From NCBI RefSeq assembly GCF_016894445.1, contig NZ_CP056775.1:682001-746000 (forward strand): a DNA stretch of 64,000 bases, in the 5' to 3' direction. This DNA is from Dyadobacter sandarakinus. GTDB lineage: Bacteria; Bacteroidota; Bacteroidia; Cytophagales; Spirosomataceae. Made by a program: the position numbers and the translations under genes. Shown piece by piece: positions 29,031 through 39,051 of this stretch (position 1 is the stretch's first letter; each line of letters opens with the position of its first letter). The notes under the pieces are model-generated. The model did not search any database and was not told the DNA's origin. It saw only the letters and a list, made by a program, of their open reading frames with translations.

Positions 29031-30608
29031 CTAGTATGCGATTTTGTTCAGATAAAACACGTTCCTGCGTCCTCTCGTTTGTGCATCACCTGCCGGATTG
29101 ACAATGCGCTGCTCGCCCCAGGTAATATAAAAGTTGTCGTACCAGTAATCAATGTCATCTGTGCTGGTGCGGCGTACTTTATCTCCTTCCATGCTGGTTT
29201 CAATGGGAATGGCCTGGTCGCCGTCAAGTACGCGGTCGCCCTGGATCAGCTTGCTGCGGATGGCGCCATTGTGGCTGTACACCAGTTTCGAGCTGCCATT
29301 TTGCAAGGTCTGTACCTTAATCTTTTCTTTCAGCTCCATGCTTTTTACACGGTCAAAGCTGAGGCTGTTATCCCAGATCAGCCGTCCGTTCTGGTCAATG
29401 TCGGCGACCACTGCATGGGTATAGGTAAATCCGTCGAACACCTGCTGATTGTAGCCGCCTCTCCCTCCGTACATGGGATTCCACAGGTAAGGATTGTAAA
29501 GTCCCATCCCGAAGGGATAGCCCATGAATCCGCCGTAGCCCATGCCCATCATACCGGGGCTCTGGTATCGGTATTCGGGGTAAAATACTTCTGCAACAAG
29601 CAGAAAATCATTATTTCTTGGAACAATATCATGCACCAGCAGGCGGTAATTCAGCTTAACATCGTCCCCGCTCTCTTTTTTCTTGCGGATGCGGCGCTCC
29701 ATTTTTTCCTGCTGCCGCTCATTCATGAAGTTAAAGAAATTACGAAAATCTGTAAAGCTGTGGTAACGCGTAAAAACGGGCGTGTCATTCACAATTTTAC
29801 TGATATACAATCCCTGGGACGCGGCAACCGAGCTGCTTTGCATATTGCGGTAGCCATACGTTCCGATTACGATCCTGACCGAGTCGCTGAGTACCTGCAA
29901 CCTTCCGCTGAGCAATGAAAAATCATCTTCCGGCTCCACGGAAACCTGCGTATAAAGCTCTCCGGTTTCTTCATAGGAGCGCGCCACAATGCGCGTTTGC
30001 CTGCCTTTTTTAACCGCAAAACAAACATTCACGAGGCGGTGGGTGGTGTCCACCTCCACGGTTTGGATGGCATTGGAACCCTTGATGGCCGATGGCAATA
30101 CTTTTGTCTGCGAGGTGGTAAGCTGGGTAAAAACGAGTACCGGCTCATTGCGGACCATACCAGCCATAAACACGGAGTATCCCAGTGTTTTGAAATCAGT
30201 AATCTCAAAGCGGTCCAGGGTATTGATCGTAAATGTTTCCACAAAACCCGGCCCTACATTTACCTTCACGATCTGGTAAAGTGAACTTCTGTATTTGCTG
30301 AAAAGCAGGAAAACAGCCTGTCCATCGTAAGATGAGGCAATGTAATCCAGATTGGATTCAATGGGCCCGTCGATGGACCAGATGCGGTTCAGCTCCGTAT
30401 CAAATTTTTGTACGTTGAAAGTACTCTTGTCCGGCTTGGATACCAGCAGCACTCCCTGCTTTCCCAATGGAACACACTGGTAAGCCGTGTTGCCGGCAAG
30501 CGGCAGCTCCACCCGCCTGACGCCCTGCGCCACGGACACCATCGCCCAAAGGCAGACCAGCGCCGTGCACATCAGCCCATACAGAAGTCGTCCCGGGCTA
30601 GGATTCAT
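29031..30608 (-). CDS. Secreted protein of unknown function with a Gly/Met/Tyr-rich insert
   Basis: The product is 525 residues from ATG 30608, with a signal peptide (MNPSPGRLLYG, hydrophobic core, VSVAQG). The body reads as repeated beta strands with a possible propeller or beta-sandwich fold; no family is recognised. Around residues 360-400 lies a low-complexity stretch rich in Gly, Met, Tyr and Pro (GMMGMGYGGFMGYPFGMG), then NPYLWNPMYGG. The start overlaps the stop of the EVE gene by 11 bp, so they are translationally coupled. Confidence 0.75.
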   Translation of the reverse strand: MNPSPGRLLYGLMCTALVCLWAMVSVAQGVRRVELPLAGNTAYQCVPLGKQGVLLVSKPDKSTFNVQKFDTELNRIWSIDGPIESNLDYIASSYDGQAVFLLFSKYRSSLYQIVKVNVGPGFVETFTINTLDRFEITDFKTLGYSVFMAGMVRNEPVLVFTQLTTSQTKVLPSAIKGSNAIQTVEVDTTHRLVNVCFAVKKGRQTRIVARSYEETGELYTQVSVEPEDDFSLLSGRLQVLSDSVRIVIGTYGYRNMQSSSVAASQGLYISKIVNDTPVFTRYHSFTDFRNFFNFMNERQQEKMERRIRKKKESGDDVKLNYRLLVHDIVPRNNDFLLVAEVFYPEYRYQSPGMMGMGYGGFMGYPFGMGLYNPYLWNPMYGGRGGYNQQVFDGFTYTHAVVADIDQNGRLIWDNSLSFDRVKSMELKEKIKVQTLQNGSSKLVYSHNGAIRSKLIQGDRVLDGDQAIPIETSMEGDKVRRTSTDDIDYWYDNFYITWGEQRIVNPAGDAQTRGRRNVFYLNKIAY

Positions 30609-31008
30609 GCGCAAGACCGATAATGATGTCAAATTCTTCGCGTTTCACCGGTACTACGGACAGTCTGGACAATTTGACCAGTGCCATATCTTTCAGGCGC
30701 TCGTCAGCCTTGATCTGCGCCAGCGTTACCGTTTTCGGAAACTTTTCCACCGGTTCAACATTCACCACTACCCAGGCCGGATCATCCGTGGTAGGATCGG
30801 GGTAATGCTCTTTGGATACCTTTGCCAGCCCTACCACTTCCTTGCCTTCATTGCTGTGGTAAAACAGTACCAGGTCTTCCTTTTTCATAGCCATGAGGTT
30901 ATTGCGGGCCGCATAGTTGCGCACGCCATCCCACATGCCCTCTTTATCCTTTACCAGATGGTCCCAGGAGTACTTGAATGGTTCAGATTTAACTAGCCAG
31001 TAATTCAT
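30598..31008 (-). CDS. EVE-domain protein
   Basis: The product is 136 residues and is a single EVE domain: MNYWLVKSEPFKYSWDHL start, GVRNYAARNNL, DLVLFYHSN, then PVVKREEFDIII-like end. EVE domains resemble PUA/YTH folds and bind modified nucleic-acid bases. It lies 29 bp after menB and overlaps the following gene. The specific ligand is unknown. Confidence 0.92.
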   Translation of the reverse strand: MNYWLVKSEPFKYSWDHLVKDKEGMWDGVRNYAARNNLMAMKKEDLVLFYHSNEGKEVVGLAKVSKEHYPDPTTDDPAWVVVNVEPVEKFPKTVTLAQIKADERLKDMALVKLSRLSVVPVKREEFDIIIGLAHES

Positions 31009-31037
31009 TGTAGTGCTGCTTGCCGGTGCCTGATGAA

Positions 31038-31862
<825 letters not shown>

Positions 31863-31936
31863 ATTTTTCGGAAAATAAATGAAGATGAATGCGGAAGCGG
31901 CATTTGCAATGCATTTCAGCCGCCTGCCGTGATGTG

Positions 31937-31967
31937 CGAAATTACAGATTGTTTAGATTTCCTTCAA
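31937..31967 (-). promoter_or_regulatory. Candidate menB promoter
   Basis: On the minus strand TTG (31967-31965), exactly 20 bp, then TAATTTCG (31944-31937), 7 of 8 bases of TAnnTTTG. The leader to menB would be ~70 nt. Confidence 0.55.
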
Positions 31968-32039
31968 AAACAAATGCATAACTTTCCCCATACCCCCGGC
32001 ACCTGCACGATGGGCCGGAAGCTTTAAAAAAGCAGCAGA

Positions 32040-33110
32040 ATGAATTGGACGACGAGTATTCATGTGATTGGAGAACAGCCCAGGCCTGCGCATCCTTACT
32101 TTGCGCAGGCCTATGACTTTATGCAAAAGTGGCGTTCGGGACAGCAGCGTTTTGAGCTGCAAACTTCGGGTTCCACCGGTTTGCCCAAAAAAATCATCAT
32201 CCGGCGCAGTCAGCTGGTCGCCAGTGCTGCGATGACGGGTACCGCACTCGGTCTCGGGAAGGGTACGAAAGCATTGGTGTGTTTGAATACCGGGTACATT
32301 GCCGGATTGATGATGCTGGTGAGGGGTATGGAACTGGGGTGGGAGCTGATGATCGTGGAGCCGGCTGGTAATCCGTTTGAGCAGGTACCCGACAGTAGCT
32401 CATTTGACTTCATTGCCATGGTGCCCATGCAGCTCAGTACCTGCCTGGACAATTCCCTTTTGCAGGATCATATCCAACGTACCGGCAAAATCCTGCTTGG
32501 CGGAGCGCCCGTCAGTATTGCATTGCAAAGCCGTGTGAGAACCCTGTCAGTACCCGTATATCAGAGTTATGGGATGACGGAGACGGTCTCGCATGTGGCC
32601 CTGCGCAGGCTGAACGGGGCGGAAGCCGAGGATAGTTACACCTTTCTTCCCGGCATCCGCTTCGGTACGGATGAGCGCGGCTGCCTGTTTGTGGAAGGTG
32701 ACGTTACAAATAATGAACGGGTACAAACCAACGATCTGGTAGAAATCAGCGGCAATACCTTCCGGTGGACGGGACGTGCGGATCAGGTAATCAATTCGGG
32801 CGGTGTCAAAATTGTGCTGGACCATATTGACAATACGCTTGCGCAGATCCTGGAAGCGCTGGCTTTCCACGGCCCTTTTTTTTCGTGGTATGTGGAAGAT
32901 GAAAAACTGGGTCAGAAACTCGTGCTGGTCATTGAGGGACAAAGCGATGCAGCGCTGGAAACTGCAGTTTACAGGGCGGCTGCGGACAAACTGCATGCTT
33001 ATGAAGTCCCAAAACATACTTACTTTACGCCCCGATTCAGCAAAACACCGACGGATAAAGTCGATAAACGTGCTACGATTAATCAGATACTGAAAGCATT
33101 ACATGGATAA
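32040..33110 (+). CDS. menE: O-succinylbenzoate-CoA ligase (short MenE type)
   Basis: The product is 356 residues, shorter than E. coli MenE (~450) because most of the N-terminal subdomain is absent; this short form is usual in Bacteroidota. TSGSTGLPKKI (residues ~42-52) is the ATP P-loop, YQSYGMTETVSH the A5 motif, RWTGRADQVINSGGVKI the A8 hinge and a late Lys near TPTDKVDKR the catalytic residue. It adenylates o-succinylbenzoate and joins CoA, supplying MenB. It overlaps the next gene by 8 bp. Confidence 0.93.
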   Translation: MNWTTSIHVIGEQPRPAHPYFAQAYDFMQKWRSGQQRFELQTSGSTGLPKKIIIRRSQLVASAAMTGTALGLGKGTKALVCLNTGYIAGLMMLVRGMELGWELMIVEPAGNPFEQVPDSSSFDFIAMVPMQLSTCLDNSLLQDHIQRTGKILLGGAPVSIALQSRVRTLSVPVYQSYGMTETVSHVALRRLNGAEAEDSYTFLPGIRFGTDERGCLFVEGDVTNNERVQTNDLVEISGNTFRWTGRADQVINSGGVKIVLDHIDNTLAQILEALAFHGPFFSWYVEDEKLGQKLVLVIEGQSDAALETAVYRAAADKLHAYEVPKHTYFTPRFSKTPTDKVDKRATINQILKALHG

Positions 33111-33876
33111 AGACCTTCAAATACCTGCCGAATACACCATCCGTTTCCAGACCGCACCCATTACCCCGGCGCCATTTTCGCACTTCTATACCTTGCGGCT
33201 GGATGTTCGTTCTGCCATAGAGCTCTGGGTTGATTTTGGCATTACCTACACCGAGCGGGACGAAATGAGCGAGGAAGATCTGATCGACGAAGGGTTCACT
33301 GCCAATGACGATTACCATTGGAGCGGCAAAGTACCGCCCGTGTGGATCAATGAATTTGGTGAGATCTTCGGGTCATCCAAAATGATCAGGAAGCGCGAGG
33401 AAGTGGAATATGAGGATTTTATTGAGATCGAGCTTGAAGAAAATAACAAGAATGTGACGATTTATCCTGTGGATAAAGAGCGGTGGACCTATTTCCTTCA
33501 GGAATTTATGCAGGCGATCTTCGAAGCCAGTGGAAAGGAAAAGCCTTTTGAGATGACTTACCTGGAAATAGGCGATGGTCAGCCGTTTACGCTGGATCTG
33601 AAAGCGTCATTTGCAACAAAAATGCTCACATTATCCAAGCTTGGCGAGAAACCACAGCAACTGGACTGGCCAAAGCTTCAGAAGATTATGGATACCGTGT
33701 ACCGTGCCGATTTTCTGGCAGACATGGCCGCGCGGTCCCGCCCGAACAAGCCTGGTAAGTACATTACAGCGGGTGATGGATTATGGTATCAGCTTGGCGT
33801 ATCGATTGTAGAATCAGCTCCGAAAAGCAAGGATCTTCCCAAAATCGACGCCCTTTTCGTCGCATTGCGAAAGTAG
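33103..33876 (+). CDS. Conserved protein of unknown function, coupled to menE
   Basis: The product is 257 residues, acidic, with no signal peptide or membrane segment, so cytoplasmic. Features are WVDFGITYTERDEMSEEDLI and KVPPVWINEFGEIFG near the front and a C-terminal helical region. I do not recognise a family. Its start overlaps the menE stop by 8 bp, suggesting co-translation. It ends 1 bp from the convergent XRE gene, leaving no room for a separate terminator. Confidence 0.75.
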   Translation: MDKDLQIPAEYTIRFQTAPITPAPFSHFYTLRLDVRSAIELWVDFGITYTERDEMSEEDLIDEGFTANDDYHWSGKVPPVWINEFGEIFGSSKMIRKREEVEYEDFIEIELEENNKNVTIYPVDKERWTYFLQEFMQAIFEASGKEKPFEMTYLEIGDGQPFTLDLKASFATKMLTLSKLGEKPQQLDWPKLQKIMDTVYRADFLADMAARSRPNKPGKYITAGDGLWYQLGVSIVESAPKSKDLPKIDALFVALRK

Positions 33877-33877
33877 G

Positions 33878-34909
33878 TCAGCCCGCCCGGTACTGATCCA
33901 GCTCCTTCTGCAGTTCGTCTGCCAGCGCGGCAATCTTGTCGAGCGACGGCTGTGGCGGAGGGAGCTGGGCACTTACAAATGCTCTGATCTCCCACACTTC
34001 GTACACGTCCTGCAAGGGTACCTGCATTTCCCCTATATCCCGAAGGTCCGAAAGCAGCAGCAGGTTACCTGTTGTTTTTACCTGGTTAAATGCCTTCCTG
34101 TACACAACTCCGGCATTGCGCAGCACAAAAACGTATTGCATGCCATCCTGTATTTCATACCAGTTCCGCACAAATGTCCCGATCAGCAGGGAGCCGGCAA
34201 ATGGGAAATCCTGTCCGCCTTCAAATGCACGATAGTAGCCTGCGGAGAGATTAGGAAGTTGGAAAACAGGTAATTGAGAGAGATATGCGGGATTCTGAAA
34301 ATTGGCGAGGTACTCACTTTCACGGCTTCGGGCCACCCACTGTATGGTTGCAAAAGTGTCCGTAGCAGGAGCCGTGATGCCGGCAGTGGTATACTGATTG
34401 TTAAAAACCGGAAACTGCGGCTGAGGTGCCGCAGGCTGGATTACCGGCGCAGCAACAGCCTCTTTGGAGCGTGAAGCAGCTGGCGGTACTGGTTCTCCAC
34501 TTACCGGTTTCAGGTTTACCTGCCTTGAAACCGTGCGGATCTCAGCCTCCGGCGCCGGGTATTGTTCCAGTATTTTGGACAAAGGCTGCGGATCCGAGAA
34601 AACCTGCAGACGTGCATTGCCCGGGGAAGTAGTACCGGAGTGTGATACGGTCATGGGCCGGGCACCATTCAGCGGCAAAGACAAATCGGGCGTCTCGCGC
34701 AGCTTTCTCAGGTCGTTTTTGAGCAGGTTATCCACCGTGATCCCGAACGCTGCCGCCATGTTCTTCAGGTTGGTCAGGTTGGGATTGGCGCGTGCTTCCT
34801 CATAGGCGCCAAGCAGCGACCTTTTGATAGCGATTTTCCTGGCGAACTGCTCCTGCGTCAGCCCGTTCAGCCTTCTCAGATACTTGATATTATTGCTGAC
34901 AATACTCAT
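33878..34909 (-). CDS. XRE-family regulator with a degenerate S24/LexA-like domain
   Basis: The product is 343 residues. Residues ~5-62 are a clear helix-turn-helix (KYLRRLNGLTQEQFARKIAI, GAYEEARANPNLTNL). A ~100-residue Pro/Ala/Gln-rich linker follows. Residues ~205-315 resemble the LexA/S24 fold (FPFAGSLLIGTFVRNWYEI, DGMQYVFVLRNAGVVYRKAF, LLLLSDLRDIGE), a pattern common in Bacteroidota regulators. The usual catalytic Ser position is filled by a Gly-Gln and the Lys region reads YRKAF, so self-cleavage is doubtful. The gene starts 36 bp after folD, with no terminator between. Confidence 0.82.
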   Translation of the reverse strand: MSIVSNNIKYLRRLNGLTQEQFARKIAIKRSLLGAYEEARANPNLTNLKNMAAAFGITVDNLLKNDLRKLRETPDLSLPLNGARPMTVSHSGTTSPGNARLQVFSDPQPLSKILEQYPAPEAEIRTVSRQVNLKPVSGEPVPPAASRSKEAVAAPVIQPAAPQPQFPVFNNQYTTAGITAPATDTFATIQWVARSRESEYLANFQNPAYLSQLPVFQLPNLSAGYYRAFEGGQDFPFAGSLLIGTFVRNWYEIQDGMQYVFVLRNAGVVYRKAFNQVKTTGNLLLLSDLRDIGEMQVPLQDVYEVWEIRAFVSAQLPPPQPSLDKIAALADELQKELDQYRAG

Positions 34910-34944
34910 AAAAATGGCATTTGCTGCAATATATACATTTATAC

Positions 34945-35826
34945 TTACTGGTAAATCTCTTTTTTGGCCGCTTTGAATGTGTTTGTCAGCAGTCCGCAGA
35001 TGGTCATCAGTCCTACACCGCCGGGTACCGGGGTAATGTAGCTCGTTTTGGGCGCAACATCATTGAAGTCCACATCGCCTTTAATTGCAAAGCCGCTTTT
35101 GCGGGTAGCGTCGGCTACGCGGGATATTCCTACGTCGATCACCACTGCGCCTTCCTTCACGTAATCGGCCTTTACAAACTCAGGTCGCCCCAATGCAACG
35201 ATCAGGATGTCTGCAGTCTGGCAGATTTCTTTGAGGTTCTGCGTTTTGCTGTGCGTGATGGTTACAGTACAGTTGCCGGGATAGGCATTACGCTGCATCA
35301 GAATGCTCATGGGCAGGCCCACGATCTGGCTTCTTCCGATGACCACGCAATGTTTTCCGCTGGTTTCAATGCCTGCCCGGATCAGCATTTCCAGAATACC
35401 GAAAGGTGTAGCTGAAATGTAAGCAGGCAGTCCTTTGCACATTTTACCCACATTCACAGGATGAAACCCGTCTACATCCTTCGCGGGATTGACAGCCTCC
35501 ATAACCGTATTTTCAGAAATATGGCCCGGCAGCGGAAGTTGTACAATGAAGCCGTCTACATCCGGATCATTATTGAGCGTGGCTACGGCATTGAGCAGCT
35601 CTTCCTCGGTAACATCAGGCTCAAAGCGGAGCAGGGTAGAGGTGAAGCCGATTTCCTCGCAGCTCCGGATCTTGGAAGCAACGTAGGTTTCACTGGCTCC
35701 GTTATTGCCTACGAGGATCGCCGCCAGATGCGGCTTTTTGCCGCCACCGGCAATCCACTTTTCAACTTCTTCTTTGATTTCGGCTTTGATTTGGGAAGAT
35801 ATAGCCTTCCCGTCAAGTAGTTGCAT
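34945..35826 (-). CDS. folD: Methylenetetrahydrofolate dehydrogenase/cyclohydrolase
   Basis: The product is 293 residues. It interconverts 5,10-methylene-THF and 10-formyl-THF with NADP in one-carbon metabolism. [14 protein letters not shown] holds the catalytic Tyr/Lys of the cyclohydrolase, [11 protein letters not shown] and [10 protein letters not shown] are family signatures, and [12 protein letters not shown] binds [14 protein letters not shown] closes the enzyme. It begins 5 bp after cobB, so the two share a transcript. Confidence 0.97.
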   Translation of the reverse strand: MQLLDGKAISSQIKAEIKEEVEKWIAGGGKKPHLAAILVGNNGASETYVASKIRSCEEIGFTSTLLRFEPDVTEEELLNAVATLNNDPDVDGFIVQLPLPGHISENTVMEAVNPAKDVDGFHPVNVGKMCKGLPAYISATPFGILEMLIRAGIETSGKHCVVIGRSQIVGLPMSILMQRNAYPGNCTVTITHSKTQNLKEICQTADILIVALGRPEFVKADYVKEGAVVIDVGISRVADATRKSGFAIKGDVDFNDVAPKTSYITPVPGGVGLMTICGLLTNTFKAAKKEIYQ

Positions 35827-35831
35827 GGGTA

Positions 35832-36518
35832 TTATTCAGCAATCAGGTTATTAACAAGGATTTCCATTCCGACAGTCGCTTTTTCCTTAATGAAGGTCAT
35901 GTTCGGTTTCAGATGAATGTCGGGTTTAGCAGGATCAATGATGTAAATGGGTTTGGAAGCTCCTATGTAATGGACCAGACCGGCGGCAGGATACACTGCA
36001 AGCGAAGTGCCGATGATGACAAAAATGTCGGCCTGCTCGGCTACTTCCACGGCCACTTCCATCATGGGTACTTCCTCACCAAACCACACAATATGCGGGC
36101 GAAGCTGGCTGCCGAGTTCGCAAAGGTCACCTGGGTTCAGCTCCCAGGATTCCATCTGGTACACCAGGTCAGGGTTTTTGGTGCTTCTGGATTTAAACAG
36201 TTCGCCGTGCAGGTGTATCACGTTGGTCGAGCCGGCAATTTCATGCAGGTTATCGACATTTTGCGTGATAATGGTTACGTCAAAGTGCTTTTCCAATGCT
36301 GCCAGCCCATAGTGGGCGGCATTGGGTTTTACTGTAAAGGCCTGCTTGCGGCGCTGATTATAAAAGTCGAGCACCAGCTCCTGGTTTTTCTCCCAGGCTT
36401 CGGGCGTAGCTACATCTTCAATGCGGTAATTGTCCCAAAGTCCATTATTGTCCCGGAAAGTGCTGATGCCACTTTCCGCACTCACTCCCGCTCCCGACAG
36501 AACTACAAGTTTTTTCAT
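35832..36518 (-). CDS. cobB: NAD-dependent deacylase (sirtuin), zinc-cysteine-poor
   Basis: The product is 228 residues. [15 protein letters not shown] binds [12 protein letters not shown] is conserved, and HLHGE carries catalytic His104. Y53 and R56 (FYNQRRKQ) match the Tyr/Arg pair that lets class III sirtuins (CobB, SIRT5) accept succinyl- or malonyl-lysine. Unusually, the zinc module is lost: KSRSTKN replaces the first Cys pair and only C133 remains in the second. It removes acyl groups from protein lysines using NAD. It is the first gene of a cobB-folD pair. Confidence 0.92.
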   Translation of the reverse strand: MKKLVVLSGAGVSAESGISTFRDNNGLWDNYRIEDVATPEAWEKNQELVLDFYNQRRKQAFTVKPNAAHYGLAALEKHFDVTIITQNVDNLHEIAGSTNVIHLHGELFKSRSTKNPDLVYQMESWELNPGDLCELGSQLRPHIVWFGEEVPMMEVAVEVAEQADIFVIIGTSLAVYPAAGLVHYIGASKPIYIIDPAKPDIHLKPNMTFIKEKATVGMEILVNNLIAE

Positions 36519-36540
36519 TGACCTGGATATTTACTTTAAA

Positions 36541-36611
36541 GCCACGAATGCACGAATGTACACGAATTAAGGACAGCGCATTGCATTCGTGAAAATCCGT
36601 GCATCCGTGGC
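36541..36611. repeat. 71-bp imperfect palindrome built from CACGAAT units
   Basis: The left arm (36541-36567) reads GCCACGAATGCACGAATGTA then CACGAAT; the right arm (36585-36611) is its near reverse complement, 23 of 27 positions matching. The arms are themselves made of repeated CACGAAT/CACGGAT units. It lies between the 3' end of topA (7 bp away) and cobB. Similar CACGAAT palindromes are, as I recall, scattered between genes in many Bacteroidota genomes. Confidence 0.75.
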
Positions 36612-36618
36612 AGATACA

Positions 36619-39051
36619 TCAGCTTTTGCCTGCGGCTTTCTTCGCTGCCGGCTTCTTGGCAGCAGCGGATTTTGCGGCAGTTTTGGCAGCCGGAGATTTT
36701 GCAGCAGGCTCTTTCGGGGCAGCCTTTGCAGCCGGCTTGCGGGCAGCGCCACGACCTGCCGGCTTATCGGGTGTTTCGGCGGCGAGCTTCACCACCTCCT
36801 CATAGGTGAGGGCTCCCGGCTCGGTACCTTTCGGGATTTTTACATTCTTTTTACCAAATGCGATATAAGGACCGTATTTTCCATTAAGTACCTTTACATC
36901 AGCATCTTCACTGAATTCCTTGATAGTGCGGCTGAGTTCCGCTACCCGCTTTTCAGTGATGATCTGGATAAGCCGCTCTTCCGTAACCGCCATCGGATCG
37001 TCGGTACGCGCCAGGGAATAATACTTTCCGTCGTGCTTTACGTAAGGTCCGAACTTACCCACATTGACAACCAGATCTTTATCCTCATAAAAGCCCACCT
37101 GCCGAGGCAGCTTGAAAAGCTCAAATGCCTCATCCAGGGTGATGGATTCCATGAGCTGACCTTTCTGCAGGCTGGCGAATCGTGGCTTTTCTTCGTCTTC
37201 CACATCACCGATCTGCACATAAGGACCATACTTTCCGATTCGCACAGACACTTTTTTGCCAGTGGCGGGATCTTCGCCCAGGTCTCGGGAGGTCAGGCTT
37301 TTGTCAAATGCTTCTTCTTTTACCTCCGCTATTTTTTTCTGAAACGGAGTATAAAAGTTTTTGATCATCTGACGCCACGCCAGGCTACCTTCTGCTATAT
37401 GGTCAAAGTCTTTTTCGACATTGGCCGTAAAGGAGTAATCAATGATATCATTAAAGTGGCTTACCAGAAAATCATTCACCACCATTCCCGCACTTGTCGG
37501 GAAAAGCTTCGATTTCTCAGAACCGTATATTTCCTTGTTGACCTTGCTCTTGATCTGATCAGATGCCAGGGTGAATTCTTTAAATTCCCTTTCTGTACCC
37601 GGCCTGTCTTCCTTAACAATATACTCCCTTTTCAGGATCGTGGAAATCGTGGGTGCATAGGTGGACGGACGTCCGATCCCCATTTCTTCCAGTTTCTTGA
37701 CCAGACTCGCTTCCGTATAGCGCGGCGGGTTACGCGTAAAACGTTCCGTAGCTTTCATATCTGCCAGGTTGAGTATCTGGCTGATGTTCAGCGGAGGCAG
37801 CATTCCTTTTTGTTCCTCATCCCCCTCCTCATCACTTGACTCCATGTACACTTTCAGAAAGCCCTCAAACTTGATCACCTCGCCTTGCGCCACAAGCTCC
37901 TCGTTCGTGGTCGAAATGCCGATCGTCGCCGTCGTGCGTTCGAGCTGTGCATCAGACATCTGCGAGGCGATCGCGCGCTTCCAGATCAGCTCATACAGAC
38001 GCTGCTCGTTGCGGTCGCTGCTGCCCTGCAGGGTCGAAAAGTCGGTAGGCCTGATGGCTTCGTGCGCTTCCTGCGCGGATTCTGACTTGGTCTTGAAAAT
38101 CCGGCGGTGGTGGAAATCCTGGCCATACTCGCGGGTGATCTGCTGCTTGGCCTTATCGAGTGCCTCTTCCGACAGGTTTGTAGAGTCGGTACGCATATAG
38201 GAGATCTTACCGGCTTCGTACAGCCGCTGGGCTACGCTCATGGTCTGTGCCACCGAAAAGCTCAGCTTACGGGATGCTTCCTGTTGCAGGGTAGAAGTCG
38301 TAAAAGGGGGTGCAGGGGTTTTTTTAGCAGGTTTTACTTCCAGGTTTTTGATAGAAAACTGAGCACCCACGCACCTTTCCAGGAATTTGACAGCCTCGTC
38401 TTCGGTCGTGAAATTACGCGGAAGCTCGGCATTCAGGATCTTGCCATTTCCCAGGTCAAACCGTGCTGTGATCTTGTAGCTGCTTTTGCTTTTGAAAGCA
38501 TCGATCTCACGCTCTCTTTCTACAATAATCCGTACTGCTACAGATTGTACACGGCCGGCAGAAAGGTTTTGTTTTCCAATCCGGATTTTCTTCCAGAGGA
38601 CGGGCGAAAGTTCGTATCCTACCAGGCGGTCCAGAATCCGGCGCGCCTGCTGTGCATCCACCAGGTCGGCATCAATGGTCCGGGGCCTGGCTATGGCATT
38701 CTGCAGCGCTGATTTGGTGATTTCCCTGAACACAATCCGCTTGGTATCATCGGGTAGTCCCAATGCTTCTTTCAGGTGCCACGAGATGGCTTCGCCCTCG
38801 CGGTCATCATCCGTCGCCAGCCACACTTCGGCATCTTTGGCGAGCTTTTTAAGCTCGGATATCACCTTAACTTTATCGGAAGAGATCTCGTACGAGGGCT
38901 GAAAACCATGTTCCACATCCACCCCCATATCATGCTCCGGAAGGTCACGAACGTGCCCGAAGCTCGATTTTACGGTGAAATCCTGTCCTAGATAGTTCTC
39001 AATGGTTTTGGCCTTCGCCGGTGACTCTACGATCACCAGATTCTTTGACAT
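36619..39051 (-). CDS. topA: DNA topoisomerase I with a Lys/Ala-rich tail
   Basis: The product is 810 residues from ATG 39051 (MSKNLVIVESPAKAK). It relaxes negative supercoils by single-strand passage. The TOPRIM domain holds ESPAKAKTI and ATDDDREGEAI; KISYMRTDSTNLS carries nucleophile Tyr285. Instead of zinc fingers the C-terminus has three short G(K)YGPYV-type repeats (e.g. VRIGKYGPYVQIGD, VNVGKFGPYVKHDG, NGKYGPYIAFGK). The last ~42 residues are PAAK/AAAK repeats, like histone H1 tails. The frame extends to 39141, but the promoter lies there. Confidence 0.97.
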   Translation of the reverse strand: MSKNLVIVESPAKAKTIENYLGQDFTVKSSFGHVRDLPEHDMGVDVEHGFQPSYEISSDKVKVISELKKLAKDAEVWLATDDDREGEAISWHLKEALGLPDDTKRIVFREITKSALQNAIARPRTIDADLVDAQQARRILDRLVGYELSPVLWKKIRIGKQNLSAGRVQSVAVRIIVEREREIDAFKSKSSYKITARFDLGNGKILNAELPRNFTTEDEAVKFLERCVGAQFSIKNLEVKPAKKTPAPPFTTSTLQQEASRKLSFSVAQTMSVAQRLYEAGKISYMRTDSTNLSEEALDKAKQQITREYGQDFHHRRIFKTKSESAQEAHEAIRPTDFSTLQGSSDRNEQRLYELIWKRAIASQMSDAQLERTTATIGISTTNEELVAQGEVIKFEGFLKVYMESSDEEGDEEQKGMLPPLNISQILNLADMKATERFTRNPPRYTEASLVKKLEEMGIGRPSTYAPTISTILKREYIVKEDRPGTEREFKEFTLASDQIKSKVNKEIYGSEKSKLFPTSAGMVVNDFLVSHFNDIIDYSFTANVEKDFDHIAEGSLAWRQMIKNFYTPFQKKIAEVKEEAFDKSLTSRDLGEDPATGKKVSVRIGKYGPYVQIGDVEDEEKPRFASLQKGQLMESITLDEAFELFKLPRQVGFYEDKDLVVNVGKFGPYVKHDGKYYSLARTDDPMAVTEERLIQIITEKRVAELSRTIKEFSEDADVKVLNGKYGPYIAFGKKNVKIPKGTEPGALTYEEVVKLAAETPDKPAGRGAARKPAAKAAPKEPAAKSPAAKTAAKSAAAKKPAAKKAAGKS

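Noticed and set aside
36589..37839. Long open frame (416 codons) on the plus strand opposite topA
   Set aside because: It is complementary to the conserved topA reading frame, with no family features and an odd Cys/Phe-rich composition; an antisense artefact.
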